From Sediminicoccus rosea (GTDB taxonomy: Bacteria; Pseudomonadota; Alphaproteobacteria; Acetobacterales; Acetobacteraceae): a DNA stretch of 64,000 bases. The stretch's first letter is position 1; every line of letters starts with the position of its first letter. This document shows positions 21,386 to 30,811 of the stretch, in pieces. Below the pieces are notes generated by a model. The model was not told the origin of the DNA, searched no databases, and was given only the letters and a program-made list of their open reading frames with translations. Location: assembly GCF_033547095.1 (NCBI RefSeq), contig NZ_CP137852.1, forward strand, positions 4,613,001 to 4,677,000, in the 5' to 3' direction. Position numbers and translations under genes: made by a program.

Positions 21386-21534
21386 ACCGGCCGCACGCGC
21401 CCGGCGCTTGTCCGCATCCATCCGCCGGACCGCGGCGCCGGCCTTGCTGCCGCACGCCTGGGCAGGCGATGCGCCCTTTCCGGGCTGTCCGGATGATTTC
21501 CGAACATTCCACTCGGGAAATGCCGGTCCCCCGC

Positions 21535-21564
21535 TTGCACTTCGGGGCGCGGCGTGACTATGGA
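21535..21564 (+). promoter_or_regulatory. Possible promoter of the pnt operon
   Basis: TTGCAC (21535-21540) and TATGGA (21559-21564) are 18 bp apart, about 28 bp before the pntAA start. The -10 match is weak. It is the best sigma-70-like pair in the 206-bp space 21386-21591, which otherwise shows nothing. Confidence 0.25.
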
Positions 21565-21591
21565 GCGCGGATTGTCCTTCTGGAGCACGGT

Positions 21592-22707
21592 ATGCGCCTC
21601 GCGGTTCTCAAGGAAAGGCGGGCCGGCGAAAGCCGCGTCGCCGCCACGCCGGAAACGGTGAAGAAGCTGAAGGCCATGGGCCTCGGCGTTGCGGTGGAGG
21701 CGGGCGCGGGCCTGGCCTCGGGCATTCCGGACGCGGAATACGCGGCCGCCGGCGCTGAGATGGCTGCCGATGCCGCGAGCGCGCTGCAGGGGGCGGAGAT
21801 CGTCTTCGCCGTGCGCGCGCCGGAAGCGCCACTGCCCAAGGGCGTGCTGCTGATCGGCACGCTGGGCGCCGATGCCGCCGCCGCGAGCGCCTATGCCGCG
21901 GCCGGCGTCGAGGCCTGCTCGATGGAGCTGCTGCCCCGCATCACCCGCGCGCAGAGCATGGACGTGCTCTCCTCGCAGGCGAACCTCGCGGGCTATCGCG
22001 CCGTGATCGAGGCCGCCGAGGCCTTCGACCGCGGTTTCCCCATGCTGATGACGGCCGCCGGCACCATCCCCGCCGCCAATGCCTTCATCATGGGCGCGGG
22101 CGTGGCCGGCCTGCAGGCCATCGCCACCGCGCGCCGCCTGGGCGGCCGCGTCTCCGCCACCGATGTGCGCCCGGCCGCCAAGGAGGAGATCAAGTCCCTC
22201 GGCGCCAGCTTCGTCGGCTATGAGGATGAGGAGAGCAAGGCGGCCCAGACGGCCGGCGGCTACGCCAAGCAGCTCTCGGCCGAGTTCTACGCGAAGCAGG
22301 CCGAGGTGGTCGCCGCGCACATCGCCAAGCAGGACGTCGTGATCTGCACCGCGCTGGTGCAGGGCCGCAAGGCGCCGACCCTGGTGACGGCCGAGATGGT
22401 CGCCAGCATGAAGCCGGGCTCGGTGATCGTGGACATCGCGGCCGATGCCGGCGGCAACTGCGCCGCGACGGTGCCGGGCGAGATGATCGTCACGCCGAAC
22501 GGCGTGAAGGTGCTGGGCTTCACCAACTGGCCCGGCCGCATCCCCGCCGCCGCCAGCGCGCTCTATGCCCGCAACCTGCTGACCTTCCTGACGACCTTCT
22601 GGGACAAGGAAGCCAAGGCGCCCAAGCTGCCGCCCGAGGACGACATCGTGGCCGGCGTGACGCTGACGCGCGGCGGTGCCGTGGTCCACAAGAACTTCGC
22701 GGCCTGA
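21592..22707 (+). CDS. pntAA: Proton-translocating NAD(P) transhydrogenase, alpha-1 subunit
   Basis: This 371-aa soluble NAD(H)-binding subunit begins [19 protein letters not shown], the AlaDH/PNT N-domain. The Rossmann segment is [18 protein letters not shown], followed by [18 protein letters not shown]. It transfers hydride between NADH and NADP+ driven by proton re-entry and so supplies NADPH. The membrane part of the alpha subunit is encoded separately by pntAB, the alphaproteobacterial three-gene form. The ATG at 21592 was chosen by homology; the frame stays open upstream. Confidence 0.97.
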   Translation: MRLAVLKERRAGESRVAATPETVKKLKAMGLGVAVEAGAGLASGIPDAEYAAAGAEMAADAASALQGAEIVFAVRAPEAPLPKGVLLIGTLGADAAAASAYAAAGVEACSMELLPRITRAQSMDVLSSQANLAGYRAVIEAAEAFDRGFPMLMTAAGTIPAANAFIMGAGVAGLQAIATARRLGGRVSATDVRPAAKEEIKSLGASFVGYEDEESKAAQTAGGYAKQLSAEFYAKQAEVVAAHIAKQDVVICTALVQGRKAPTLVTAEMVASMKPGSVIVDIAADAGGNCAATVPGEMIVTPNGVKVLGFTNWPGRIPAAASALYARNLLTFLTTFWDKEAKAPKLPPEDDIVAGVTLTRGGAVVHKNFAA

Positions 22708-22720
22708 GGAGAGAGCCCAG

Positions 22721-23119
22721 ATGAGCACCCAGTCCGAACTGGCCGAAAAGGCCGCCGAACTCGCGGCCCGCGCGACGGAGCTGGCGGAATTCGCCCGCCG
22801 CGCCGCCGAGGCCGCCGCCCCCGTCGCGCAGGTGGTCGAGCCCTTCCTGCTGATGCTGACCATCTTCCTGATGGCCTGCTTCGTCGGCTACTACGTCGTG
22901 TGGAACGTGACGCCGGCGCTGCATTCGCCGCTGATGGGCGTCACCAACGCGATCTCCTCCGTCATCATCGTGGGCGCCATCCTGGCGGCCGCCGCGGCGC
23001 AGAGCGATGCGGCGCGCCTCTTCGGCTTCCTCGCCGTGACGCTCGCCGCCGTGAACATCTTCGGCGGCTTCATGGTGACGCGCCGGATGCTCGCCATGTT
23101 CCAGAAGAAGAAGGGCTGA
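22721..23119 (+). CDS. pntAB: NAD(P) transhydrogenase, alpha-2 membrane subunit
   Basis: The 132-aa protein has an N-terminal amphipathic coiled segment ([22 protein letters not shown]). Three to four transmembrane helices follow (about 42-60, 70-92 and 98-120), with the conserved [18 protein letters not shown] motif of the transhydrogenase proton channel. It sits between pntAA and pntB with short gaps of 13 and 4 bp. Confidence 0.97.
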   Translation: MSTQSELAEKAAELAARATELAEFARRAAEAAAPVAQVVEPFLLMLTIFLMACFVGYYVVWNVTPALHSPLMGVTNAISSVIIVGAILAAAAAQSDAARLFGFLAVTLAAVNIFGGFMVTRRMLAMFQKKKG

Positions 23120-23123
23120 ACCG

Positions 23124-24524
23124 ATGGCGACGATCTCGACCCTCGCCTACCTGGCGGCCTCGGTCCTCTTCATTCTGGCGCTGCGCGGCCTCTCCCACCC
23201 GGAGACCTCGCGCAAGGGCAACCAATACGGCATGACCGGCATGGCGGTGGCGATCATCGCCACCATCCTGAATTCCGGCATGGATTTCGGCGGCTTCGTG
23301 CTGATCGTCTCGGGCCTCGCCATCGGCGGCTCGATCGGCGCGGTGCTGGCCAACCGCATCCAGATGACCTCGCTGCCGCAGCTGGTCGCGGCCTTCCACT
23401 CGCTGGTGGGGCTCGCGGCGGTCTTCGTGGCGGGTGCGGCCTTCTATAGCCCCGAGAGCTTCGGCATCGGCGTGGTCGGCAATATCAAGGCCGCCTCGCT
23501 GATCGAGATGTCGCTCGGCCTCGCCATCGGCGCCATCACCTTCTCGGGTTCGGTCATCGCCTTCCTGAAGCTGGATGGCCGGATGTCGGGCGCGCCCATC
23601 ATGTTCGCCGGGCAGCACAAGCTGAACGCGATCCTGGGCGGCGTGCTGGTCTTCCTGATCTTCCTTTTCGTGCTGACCGGCTCGCCCTTCCTCTTCTGGG
23701 TGATCGCGCTCCTCTCCTTCGCGCTGGGCTTCCTGCTGATCATCCCGATCGGCGGCGCCGACATGCCGGTCGTCGTCTCGATGCTGAACAGCTACTCGGG
23801 CTGGGCGGCGGCGGGCATCGGCTTCACCATCGGCAACCTGCTGCTGATCGTGACCGGCGCGCTGGTGGGCGCCTCGGGCGCCATCCTCTCCTACATCATG
23901 TGCAAGGGGATGAACCGCTCGATCATCAACGTGCTGCTGGGTGGCTTCGGCTCTGACAGCGGGACGGCCGCGGCCGGTGGCGGCGGTGAGCGCGCGCCGG
24001 TGAAGGCCGGTTCGCCGGAAGACGCGGCCTTCATCATGAAGAACGCGCAGAAGATCATCGTGGTGCCGGGCTACGGCATGGCGGTGGCCCAGGCGCAGCA
24101 GGTGGTGCGCGAGATGGCGGACCTGCTGAAGAAGGAGGGCGTCGAGATCTCCTACGCCATCCACCCCGTCGCGGGCCGCATGCCCGGCCACATGAACGTG
24201 CTGCTGGCCGAGGCGAACGTGCCCTACGAAGAAGTGCACGAGCTGGAGGAGATCAATCCGGAGTTCGCGGAGGCCGACGTCGCCTACGTCATCGGCGCGA
24301 ACGACGTGACCAACCCGGCGGCCAAGACCGACAAGTCCAGCGCCATCTATGGCATGCCCATCCTGGACGTGGAGAAGGCCAAGACCGTGTTCTTCGTGAA
24401 GCGCGGCATGGCCAGCGGCTATGCCGGCGTGGACAACGAGCTGTTCTTCCGCCCGAACACCATGATGCTCTTCGGCGACGCCAAGAAGGTGACGCAGGAG
24501 ATCGTGCAGGCGCTGCAGCGCTAA
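23124..24524 (+). CDS. pntB: NAD(P) transhydrogenase, beta subunit
   Basis: The 466-aa protein has about nine N-terminal transmembrane helices. The C-terminal NADP(H)-binding domain III follows (about 290-466), with VVPGYGMAVAQAQ, HPVAGRMPGHMNVLLAEANVPY, IGANDVTNPAA and KRGMASGYAGVDNELF. Completeness and order (AA-AB-B) indicate a functional enzyme. A strong terminator follows. Confidence 0.98.
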   Translation: MATISTLAYLAASVLFILALRGLSHPETSRKGNQYGMTGMAVAIIATILNSGMDFGGFVLIVSGLAIGGSIGAVLANRIQMTSLPQLVAAFHSLVGLAAVFVAGAAFYSPESFGIGVVGNIKAASLIEMSLGLAIGAITFSGSVIAFLKLDGRMSGAPIMFAGQHKLNAILGGVLVFLIFLFVLTGSPFLFWVIALLSFALGFLLIIPIGGADMPVVVSMLNSYSGWAAAGIGFTIGNLLLIVTGALVGASGAILSYIMCKGMNRSIINVLLGGFGSDSGTAAAGGGGERAPVKAGSPEDAAFIMKNAQKIIVVPGYGMAVAQAQQVVREMADLLKKEGVEISYAIHPVAGRMPGHMNVLLAEANVPYEEVHELEEINPEFAEADVAYVIGANDVTNPAAKTDKSSAIYGMPILDVEKAKTVFFVKRGMASGYAGVDNELFFRPNTMMLFGDAKKVTQEIVQALQR

Positions 24525-24543
24525 GCCGCAGCCTCACTCACGG

Positions 24544-24577
24544 AAAAGGCGCCGCAGCGATGCGGCGCCTTTTTTGT
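24544..24577 (+). terminator. Intrinsic terminator of the pnt operon
   Basis: A 13-bp perfect stem (24544-24556 with 24561-24573) has a GCGA tetraloop and ends in a T-rich tail (TTTTTTGTT). It is textbook in form and lies 20 bp after pntB. Confidence 0.92.
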
Positions 24578-24669
24578 TGCCCGGGGCGCGGCGTGGCTTC
24601 GCGTCAGCCATAACGCAGAAAACCGCGGCAGGAGGCCTGCCACGGTGACGTCATCTCGATCCGGAAGAA

Positions 24670-24687
24670 CCGGCGCCGAAGCGCCGG
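24670..24687 (-). terminator. Hairpin downstream of rpsU
   Basis: A 7-bp stem (CCGGCGC with GCGCCGG) and a 4-nt loop lie 9 bp after the rpsU stop, followed on the minus strand by a weak TTCTTCC tail. It probably ends rpsU transcription. Confidence 0.45.
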
Positions 24688-24695
24688 AGCCAGGC

Positions 24696-24899
24696 TCAGA
24701 AGCCTTCGCGCTCGATGCGCTTGCGCTCAACCTTGCGGGCGCGGCGAACGGCCTCGGCGGCCTCGCGCGCACGGCGCTCGGAGGGCTTCTCGTAGTGCCG
24801 GCGAAGCTTCATCTCGCGGAACACGCCCTCGCGCTGCAGCTTCTTCTTGAGCGCCTTCAGCGCCTGGTCAACATTGTTATCCCGAACGACGACTTGCAC
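24696..24899 (-). CDS. rpsU: 30S ribosomal protein S21
   Basis: The 67-aa basic protein reads [20 protein letters not shown] from a GTG start at 24899, which matches the S21 start exactly; the upstream open frame is spurious. The [17 protein letters not shown] core is intact. S21 helps initiation on the 30S subunit. It is divergent from def and COQ9, a pairing common in Rhodospirillales. Confidence 0.96.
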   Translation of the reverse strand: MQVVVRDNNVDQALKALKKKLQREGVFREMKLRRHYEKPSERRAREAAEAVRRARKVERKRIEREGF

Positions 24900-25053
24900 G
24901 CGGGCGAATCTCCTGATGGCCGAAAACGACGTATCGCCCCGGAGCGTCACGCCCCGTGGCCGTGCGGAGCGCATATCACATCCGCCCCTCTGGCGGGAAG
25001 CCCTCGCATGCGGGAAAAACACCCCCACATCCCCGGAGTTGCAAGAGGGCAGC

Positions 25054-25554
25054 ATGGCCATCCTGAAGATCGCCCGCATGGGTCACCCGGTGCTGCTGGG
25101 CCGCGCCGCGGAGGTGGACGACCCCACCGCCCCCGAGATCCGGCAGCTCATCCTCGACATGGCCGAGACACTGGCCGATGCGGGGGGAATCGGCCTCGCG
25201 GCACCCCAGGTGCACCAGGCCCTGCGCCTCTTCCTTTGGCGCGAGGGGCAGGAGCTGCGCGTGCTGATCAACCCGGAGATCACGCCGATCGGCGCCGAGC
25301 GCGCCCGCGCCTGGGAGGGCTGCCTTTCCATCCCGGGCCTGCGGGGCGAGGTGGAGCGCCCCGCCCGCGTCGCCTGGCGCGGCCTGGACCATGAGGGCCG
25401 GCCGGTGCAGGGCGAGGCCGAGGGCATCGCCGCCCGCGTCCTGCAGCACGAGAATGACCATCTGGACGGCCTCTTCTATCTCAGCCGCATGACCGATCTC
25501 AGCCGCCTCGGCTTCGTCGAGGAACTGGCCCGCTTTCCGGAGGAAGCCGCATGA
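25054..25554 (+). CDS. def: Peptide deformylase
   Basis: The 166-aa metalloenzyme removes the formyl group from nascent proteins. All three motifs are present: GIGLAAPQ (45-52), EGCLS with metal ligand Cys90, and the HExxH motif H132-E133-N-D-H136. The final helix is short. Its stop overlaps the ATG of the COQ9-family gene. Divergence within the PDF family suggests it may be one of two paralogues in the genome. Confidence 0.93.
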   Translation: MAILKIARMGHPVLLGRAAEVDDPTAPEIRQLILDMAETLADAGGIGLAAPQVHQALRLFLWREGQELRVLINPEITPIGAERARAWEGCLSIPGLRGEVERPARVAWRGLDHEGRPVQGEAEGIAARVLQHENDHLDGLFYLSRMTDLSRLGFVEELARFPEEAA

Positions 25555-26108
25555 CCGAAGCCACCTGGATCGACGCCGCGGTCCGCCGCGCCCGCAGGGA
25601 GGGATGGAGTGGCGAGACGCTGCGCCGCGCGCTGGCCGATTGCGGGGAGCCGCCGGAATTGCTCTCCAGCGCCTTCCCGCGCGGCGTCACGGGCGCGGTG
25701 GATGCCTGGCTCGCCCTGGTGGATGCCCGCATGGACGAGGCCGCGGCCGCGGAGGATCTGGCCGCCCTGCGCACGCCGCAGCGCATCCGCCGCGTGGTGG
25801 AATTGCGCCTGCGGCTGTTGCAGCCTGACCGCGAGGCGCTGCGCTCCGCCCTCGCCCTGCTCGCCCTGCCCTGGAACGCGCCGCTCGCCCTGCGGCTTCT
25901 GGCGCGCACCGCCTCGGCCATCTGGCATGCCGCGGGTGACCGTTCGGCCGACTTTTCCTGGTACACGCGCCGGGCGACGCTGGCCGCGGTGTATTCCGCG
26001 ACCTTGGCCTTCTGGCTGCGCCCGATCGAGCCGGAAATGGACGAGGTTTTGTCGTTCCTGGACAGGCGCTTGCAAGATTTGCCTCAACCGGCGCGGAAAG
26101 CCGCCTAA
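25551..26108 (+). CDS. COQ9 family protein
   Basis: The 185-aa helical protein carries the COQ9 C-terminal signature AIWHAAGDRSADFSWYTRRATLAAVYSATLAFWL. COQ9 binds lipid and isoprenoid intermediates and supports ubiquinone synthesis with COQ7. It is coupled to def (ATGA overlap) and lies opposite rpsU, which fits the alphaproteobacterial arrangement. Confidence 0.92.
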   Translation: MTEATWIDAAVRRARREGWSGETLRRALADCGEPPELLSSAFPRGVTGAVDAWLALVDARMDEAAAAEDLAALRTPQRIRRVVELRLRLLQPDREALRSALALLALPWNAPLALRLLARTASAIWHAAGDRSADFSWYTRRATLAAVYSATLAFWLRPIEPEMDEVLSFLDRRLQDLPQPARKAA

Positions 26109-26229
26109 ACAGGCTTCGCGCCCTGCGCGGGAGCGTGTAAAGGGCGATGCTGTTCTGGTCAGTTTGGCCGTTTCGCCCGGATTCGCCGGGTGCGGGAAGC
26201 TGGCCCACCGATTCGGGAGATTGGGCGGA

Positions 26230-26883
26230 ATGACGCCTTTGAAAAGCCCTCTGGCACGGCGCCTTCTTGCGGGCGTCGCGGCCCTTTCGGCGCTGGCCGC
26301 CTGCGCCGGGACCCCAGCACCCACGGTCACGGCTGCCGCGCCTGCCGCAGCCCCCGCGGTGGCGGCCGCCGCACCGGCGCCGGCAGCCCCGGCGACGCCT
26401 GCCGCTCGCACCGCTGCCGCCGCGCCGGCCTCGTCAGCTGCCAGCCGGCAATCCTGCCTGCAGCCGGCCGAGAAGGCTGCCTTCGACATCCGCGCTCTGC
26501 AAAGCCAGCTGCTCGTGGCGGCCCTCGCCTGCGGCCAGCACGACCAGTACAATGCCTTCGTCCGGAAGAATCAGTCGGAGCTGGCCACTGCCTTCCGCAA
26601 TCTGGGCGCCTATTTCCGCCGGACGGAAGGCGCGCAGCACCAGCGGCAGCTCGATCAGTACATCACCGAGCTGGCCAACAGCCAGTCGCGCATCAGCATC
26701 GATCGCGGCAGCTTCTTCTGCCGCGAACAGGGTCCGCTTTTCGCGGCTGCGATGGCGGCGAATGGTCCGAGCGAGCTGTCCCAGGTGTCGGTCACGCGTC
26801 AGGTGCACCAGTCCCTGACGGCGCAGGCCTGCCCGGCGGCACCCGCGAGCCCGCAGCGTGCGAGCTCCCGCCCCGCGCGCTGA
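26230..26883 (+). CDS. Lipoprotein-like protein with Ala/Pro linker, unknown
   Basis: The 217-aa protein begins with a lipoprotein signal (ALSALAAC, lipid Cys at about residue 25). An alanine/proline-rich linker of about 45 aa follows, then a helical domain of about 130 aa with four cysteines (SCLQP, LACGQ, FFCREQ, QACPA), likely two disulfides. The domain family is not recognised. It should sit in the outer membrane or periplasm. It is monocistronic with a clear terminator. Confidence 0.75.
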   Translation: MTPLKSPLARRLLAGVAALSALAACAGTPAPTVTAAAPAAAPAVAAAAPAPAAPATPAARTAAAAPASSAASRQSCLQPAEKAAFDIRALQSQLLVAALACGQHDQYNAFVRKNQSELATAFRNLGAYFRRTEGAQHQRQLDQYITELANSQSRISIDRGSFFCREQGPLFAAAMAANGPSELSQVSVTRQVHQSLTAQACPAAPASPQRASSRPAR

Positions 26884-26904
26884 GCCCCGCTCCGCGACCC
26901 CAAG

Positions 26905-26932
26905 AAAGGCGGCCCCTGGGCCGCCTTTTTTT
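26905..26932 (+). terminator. Intrinsic terminator of the lipoprotein gene
   Basis: A 10-bp stem (AAAGGCGGCC with GGCCGCCTTT) with a 4-nt loop leads into a T-run. Confidence 0.9.
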
Positions 26933-26952
26933 GTCTGCGCGCCGAGGGCCCT

Positions 26953-27366
26953 GCCCAACAAAAAAGGGGTGGCCGAAGCCACCCCTTTCGAAGTCTCGCG
27001 AAGGAGACGTCCGGCTTAGCGCAGGACGATCTCGACGCGGCGGTTCTGCGGCTCGCGCACGCCCATCGCCGTCGGAACCAGCGGACGATCGAAGCCGAAG
27101 CCCTGGATCGTCATCTCGTTGCGAGCGATGCCACGGCGAACCAGCTCGGCGGCCACCGCTTCGGCGCGGCGGACGGACAGGCGCTGGTTGTAGGCCGCGG
27201 AACCGGTGCGGTCGGCGTGGCCGGACACCTCGATGCGGGTCGAACGAACCGTACGGGCGTTCGTCGCCGCCTCGGCGATGATCTGGCGGGCGCGGTCGGT
27301 CAGGTCAGCGCGATCCCAGTCGAAGAAGACCAGGAAGGTGCGGGCCGGAGCCGGGGCCGGAGCCGG
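26953..27366 (+). repeat. 414-bp repeat copy A (OmpA domain plus terminator)
   Basis: This stretch is identical to 28329-28742 (offset 1376) at every base except 26977. It spans the terminator, the stop and the last 117 codons (stop included) of the porin gene. Sequence on both sides diverges abruptly. Confidence 0.95.
26958..26988 (-). terminator. Intrinsic terminator of the downstream porin gene
   Basis: On the minus strand an 11-bp stem (AAAGGGGTGGC with GCCACCCCTTT) has a TTCG tetraloop and is followed by T residues. It is near-identical to the terminator at 28334 apart from one loop base. Confidence 0.92.
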
Positions 27367-28131
27367 GGCCGCGACGGGGGCTGCCGGAGCCGGCTGCCAC
27401 GGGAAGTAGCGCAGGCCGACCATGAAGGAGTGGTTCTCACCAGCCGTCTTCGCACCGCCGGACACCACCGGGGCGCCCGTCCGGGTGTTGTAGCCCACGA
27501 CCGGGAAGTAGACCGGGTTGGACGCGAAGTAGCGGTACTCGGCCGTCACGGACAGGCCGCGCACAGAGCTGATCGGGAAGGCCGCGCCACCGATGGCCTG
27601 GTAGGCGAAGGCGCCTTCCGTGCCGGAGGTCACGAAGGTGCCGCCCGAGGCGCGGTCGATCAGCGTCAGCTCCTGGGCTTCGCGCCAGGCGTAACCGATA
27701 CCGCCGCCGATGTAGGGGATGATCCACGGCGCGGAGGGGATGCGGAAATCGTAGAAGGCGTTACCCATCAGGCCCCAGGTGCGGCCCGTGCCCGAAGCCG
27801 TGCTCGTGGAGGAGCCGGTCGAGCCCGCCTCGTTCTGGCGGAAGCTGCCCTCGATCTCGGCGCGGATGCCGTTGCCGAAGGCATAGCCGATCGCCACCGA
27901 GCCGGCGAAGCCGGTGTCAGAACCCGCCTGGGTGGTGGTGGGGATGTTCAGCGCCCGGAGCTGGCCGGCCAGCTGCCGGTTGGTCAGGCCGGTCTGCTCC
28001 GGCACCAGGTTAACGCCAGCGGCGGCGCCGATGTAGACGCCCGAGAGCGACAGGGACTGGGCATGGCCCAGCGCCGGCAGGGCCAGGGCGGTCGCCATCA
28101 CCCCAAGGGCGATTTTCGTTTCACGAAGCAT
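27016..28131 (-). CDS. OmpA-like outer membrane protein (second of the tandem pair)
   Basis: The 371-aa protein has a signal peptide (start MLRETKIALGVMATALALPA, cleaved after GHAQ). An eight-strand-like beta-barrel follows (about 27-250), with alternating segments such as GVYIGAAAGVNLV and YIGGGIGYAW. After a PAPAPAPA hinge comes an OmpA C-terminal peptidoglycan-binding domain (about 265-371; VSGHADRTGSAAYNQRLSVRRA). The ATG at 28131 has AAGGAGA just upstream. The C-terminal domain is identical to that of the gene at 28392, while the barrel is only distantly similar. Confidence 0.93.
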   Translation of the reverse strand: MLRETKIALGVMATALALPALGHAQSLSLSGVYIGAAAGVNLVPEQTGLTNRQLAGQLRALNIPTTTQAGSDTGFAGSVAIGYAFGNGIRAEIEGSFRQNEAGSTGSSTSTASGTGRTWGLMGNAFYDFRIPSAPWIIPYIGGGIGYAWREAQELTLIDRASGGTFVTSGTEGAFAYQAIGGAAFPISSVRGLSVTAEYRYFASNPVYFPVVGYNTRTGAPVVSGGAKTAGENHSFMVGLRYFPWQPAPAAPVAAPAPAPAPARTFLVFFDWDRADLTDRARQIIAEAATNARTVRSTRIEVSGHADRTGSAAYNQRLSVRRAEAVAAELVRRGIARNEMTIQGFGFDRPLVPTAMGVREPQNRRVEIVLR

Positions 28132-28328
28132 TTCGCTTCTCCTTGCATAAGACGGCATGAACCACGCGGCCCTCAATCGGTCCGCAATAAGATTATCTTT
28201 TAGGACAAGCTGCGCGATTGCACAGCCTTCATTTAGGCATCTGCTCAGGAAGCAGTGACTTTCGCCTCACACGGTGCAGTTTTGCAACACCATGGTCCAG
28301 CTTGCCTGCCAAGTTACCAATGAATGAC

Positions 28329-28742
28329 GCCCAACAAAAAAGGGGTGGCCGAGGCCACCCCTTTCGAAGTCTCGCGAAGGAGACGTCCGGCTTAGCGCAG
28401 GACGATCTCGACGCGGCGGTTCTGCGGCTCGCGCACGCCCATCGCCGTCGGAACCAGCGGACGATCGAAGCCGAAGCCCTGGATCGTCATCTCGTTGCGA
28501 GCGATGCCACGGCGAACCAGCTCGGCGGCCACCGCTTCGGCGCGGCGGACGGACAGGCGCTGGTTGTAGGCCGCGGAACCGGTGCGGTCGGCGTGGCCGG
28601 ACACCTCGATGCGGGTCGAACGAACCGTACGGGCGTTCGTCGCCGCCTCGGCGATGATCTGGCGGGCGCGGTCGGTCAGGTCAGCGCGATCCCAGTCGAA
28701 GAAGACCAGGAAGGTGCGGGCCGGAGCCGGGGCCGGAGCCGG
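28329..28742 (+). repeat. 414-bp repeat copy B (OmpA domain plus terminator)
   Basis: This is the partner of 26953-27366. The single difference is G at 28353 against A at 26977, which lies in the terminator loop. The stop codon, hinge and every synonymous position of the last 117 codons match. Confidence 0.95.
28334..28364 (-). terminator. Intrinsic terminator of the upstream porin gene
   Basis: It has the same stem as the terminator at 26958, with a CTCG instead of TTCG loop on the minus strand and the same T-tail. It should separate the transcripts of the two porin genes. Confidence 0.9.
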
Positions 28743-29498
28743 AGCGGCAACCGGGGCCGGGGTCGGAACGTTGAAGGCGTACCGGATACCAGCCAGGACG
28801 GACTGGTTCAGGTTGTCGCCGTCATAGCGGCCCTGCAGGACGCGGCCGTTGTTCGGGCCGCCCACGGCCTGGCCACGGATGCCCATGTCCGGCTGGGTGG
28901 AGCCGAAGAAGCGATACTCGAGGGTCAGGGCCAGAGCCGGCGTGATGCCGAAGGCCACGCCACCGATCGCCTGGTAGGCGAAGTTGTTGGCGGTGTCGTC
29001 GATGGTGATCATGCCACCATTGCCGCTGCCGCGAACCGAACGCCAGTTGCTCTGCACGACGCCGATACCACCACCGACATACGGGGTGATGCCAACGCCG
29101 CCCGGACGCCAGCCGGTCTGGATGTCGTAGAAGACGTTACCCATCAGGCCGTACTGATAGATCTGGCCACCCGTCGCGGTCGCGTTGCGCGTGCCGGTCG
29201 GCGTCGCGATCGTGCCCGAGCTGACGGTGTTCTGGCGGATGTTCGCCTCGAGCTCGGCGCGCAGGCCGTTGCCGAAGCCCCAGCCGATGCTGGCAACGCC
29301 GGCCCAGCCCCAGTCGGTGTCGAGACCGACCTGACCGGTCAGGATGCCCGACGGCGAGAGACGCGGGTTGACCGAGTTGTTCTCACGGTAGTTCGCACCC
29401 ACGCCCGCGCCCAAGTACAGGCCCGAGATCGGTTGCGCCTGGGCGGCCACGGGCAGCGACAGAACCGTCGCGGCCATAAGGGCCTTCTTGAGGCTCAT
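28392..29498 (-). CDS. OmpA-like outer membrane protein (first of the tandem pair)
   Basis: The 368-aa protein has a signal peptide (start MSLKKALMAATVLSLPVAAQ). A barrel follows (about 25-250; GLYLGAGVGANYRENNS, NVFYDIQTG, LEYRFFGS), then a PAPAPAPA hinge and an OmpA domain identical to that of the next gene. The ATG at 29498 has AAGGAGAA upstream; a longer in-frame ATG gives no signal peptide. It probably anchors the outer membrane to peptidoglycan and senses or displays surface loops. The two genes are separated by 260 bp that hold the terminator and an AT-richer promoter zone. Confidence 0.93.
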   Translation of the reverse strand: MSLKKALMAATVLSLPVAAQAQPISGLYLGAGVGANYRENNSVNPRLSPSGILTGQVGLDTDWGWAGVASIGWGFGNGLRAELEANIRQNTVSSGTIATPTGTRNATATGGQIYQYGLMGNVFYDIQTGWRPGGVGITPYVGGGIGVVQSNWRSVRGSGNGGMITIDDTANNFAYQAIGGVAFGITPALALTLEYRFFGSTQPDMGIRGQAVGGPNNGRVLQGRYDGDNLNQSVLAGIRYAFNVPTPAPVAAPAPAPAPARTFLVFFDWDRADLTDRARQIIAEAATNARTVRSTRIEVSGHADRTGSAAYNQRLSVRRAEAVAAELVRRGIARNEMTIQGFGFDRPLVPTAMGVREPQNRRVEIVLR

Positions 29499-29680
29499 CC
29501 TCGTTCTCCTTAGATCAAAAACGTTTGTTCGGTCGCTGCGTGGCACACCCTCTGGATGAGAATCCCCGCTGCGTGAGGGCACCTTAACACCAGTGTTCCG
29601 GCAAATGCACCACCCCGCCCCGCATTTCCCACCATCTGTGGCCTAAAGGCAACAACGCCCATTGGCTTTTCGGCCACAGG

Positions 29681-30811
29681 TCACAATCCGTCACAGGCCG
29701 CCGCGTCATCGAGGCCCGCCAGCGCGTCCCGGGGCAGCAGGCGATTGGCATGGCCCAGCTTGCGGCCCGGCTTCGCCTCCGCCTTGCCGTACCAATGGGC
29801 CACGACATCGCCGCGCGCGAGCAGGCGCGGCCAGGCCGCCAGCCCCTCGGGCCCGACCAGGTTGCGCATCACCGCATCCGAATGGCGGGCAACCGGGCCG
29901 AGCGGCAGGCCGGCGACCGCCCGGATATGCTGCTCGAACTGCCCACAGGGGCAGGCGTCCATCGTCCAATGCCCGGAATTGTGCGGCCGGGGGGCGATCT
30001 CGTTGCCGAGCAGGGATCCATCCGGCAGCAGGAACATCTCCAGCGCCACGAGTCCCACCAGTTCCAGCGCGACCGCGACCTTGGCCACATTCTCCCGGGC
30101 CGCCCGCGCGGCTTCGGCCGGCAGCCGGGCCGGGGCGAAGGAGAGGTCGAGGATGTGGTGGCGATGCCGATTCTCCACCGCATCATAGGTGGCGACCGCC
30201 CCGTCCAGCCCGCGGGCCGCGATGCCGGAAATCTCGGCCGCGAAGGGAACGAAGGCTTCCAGGATCAGCGGCTTGGGCGAGAGTCGCTCGAAGGCCGCCG
30301 CGGCCTCCTCGGGGCGCCGGAGCACCGCCTGGCCGCGCCCGTCATAGCCAAGGCGCGTGGTCTTCAGCACGGCCGGCAGCCCGATCTCGCCGATGGCCGC
30401 CTGCAATTCGGCGAGGCTCGTCACCGGCCGCCAGGGGGCGACGGGGACGCCGGCCTCGGCCAGGAATCGCTTCTCCGCGATCCGGTCCTGGCAGATGGAG
30501 AGCGCGCGCGGCCCCGGGCGGCAGGGCACGCGGCCCTCTAGCGCCGCGAGCGTCGCGGCGGGCACATTCTCGAACTCATAGGTGACGACATCCACCGCGG
30601 CCGCGAAGCGGTGCAGCGCCTCCACATCCTCATACCCGGCCACGGTGGCCGCGGCCGAGACCTGCATGGCCGGCGAATCCGCCTCGGGGGCGAAGATATG
30701 GCAGCGATAGCCCAGGCGGGCGGCCGCGATCGCGCTCATCCGCCCCAACTGGCCCCCGCCCAGGATGCCGATGGTGGAACCGAGCGGCAGCGCCCCCTCA
30801 GACCGGGTCAT
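29681..30811 (-). CDS. purK: N5-carboxyaminoimidazole ribonucleotide synthase
   Basis: The 376-aa ATP-grasp enzyme makes N5-CAIR from AIR, ATP and bicarbonate in purine synthesis. Visible are [38 protein letters not shown] and the metal region [14 protein letters not shown]. The ATG at 30811 overlaps the end of purE by 14 bp, implying coupling. Confidence 0.96.
   Translation of the reverse strand: MTRSEGALPLGSTIGILGGGQLGRMSAIAAARLGYRCHIFAPEADSPAMQVSAAATVAGYEDVEALHRFAAAVDVVTYEFENVPAATLAALEGRVPCRPGPRALSICQDRIAEKRFLAEAGVPVAPWRPVTSLAELQAAIGEIGLPAVLKTTRLGYDGRGQAVLRRPEEAAAAFERLSPKPLILEAFVPFAAEISGIAARGLDGAVATYDAVENRHRHHILDLSFAPARLPAEAARAARENVAKVAVALELVGLVALEMFLLPDGSLLGNEIAPRPHNSGHWTMDACPCGQFEQHIRAVAGLPLGPVARHSDAVMRNLVGPEGLAAWPRLLARGDVVAHWYGKAEAKPGRKLGHANRLLPRDALAGLDDAAACDGL

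Noticed and set aside
26953-28742. 414-bp repeat as an insertion sequence or transposon end
   Set aside because: The repeat is porin coding sequence plus terminator, with no transposase, terminal inverted repeats or target duplication.
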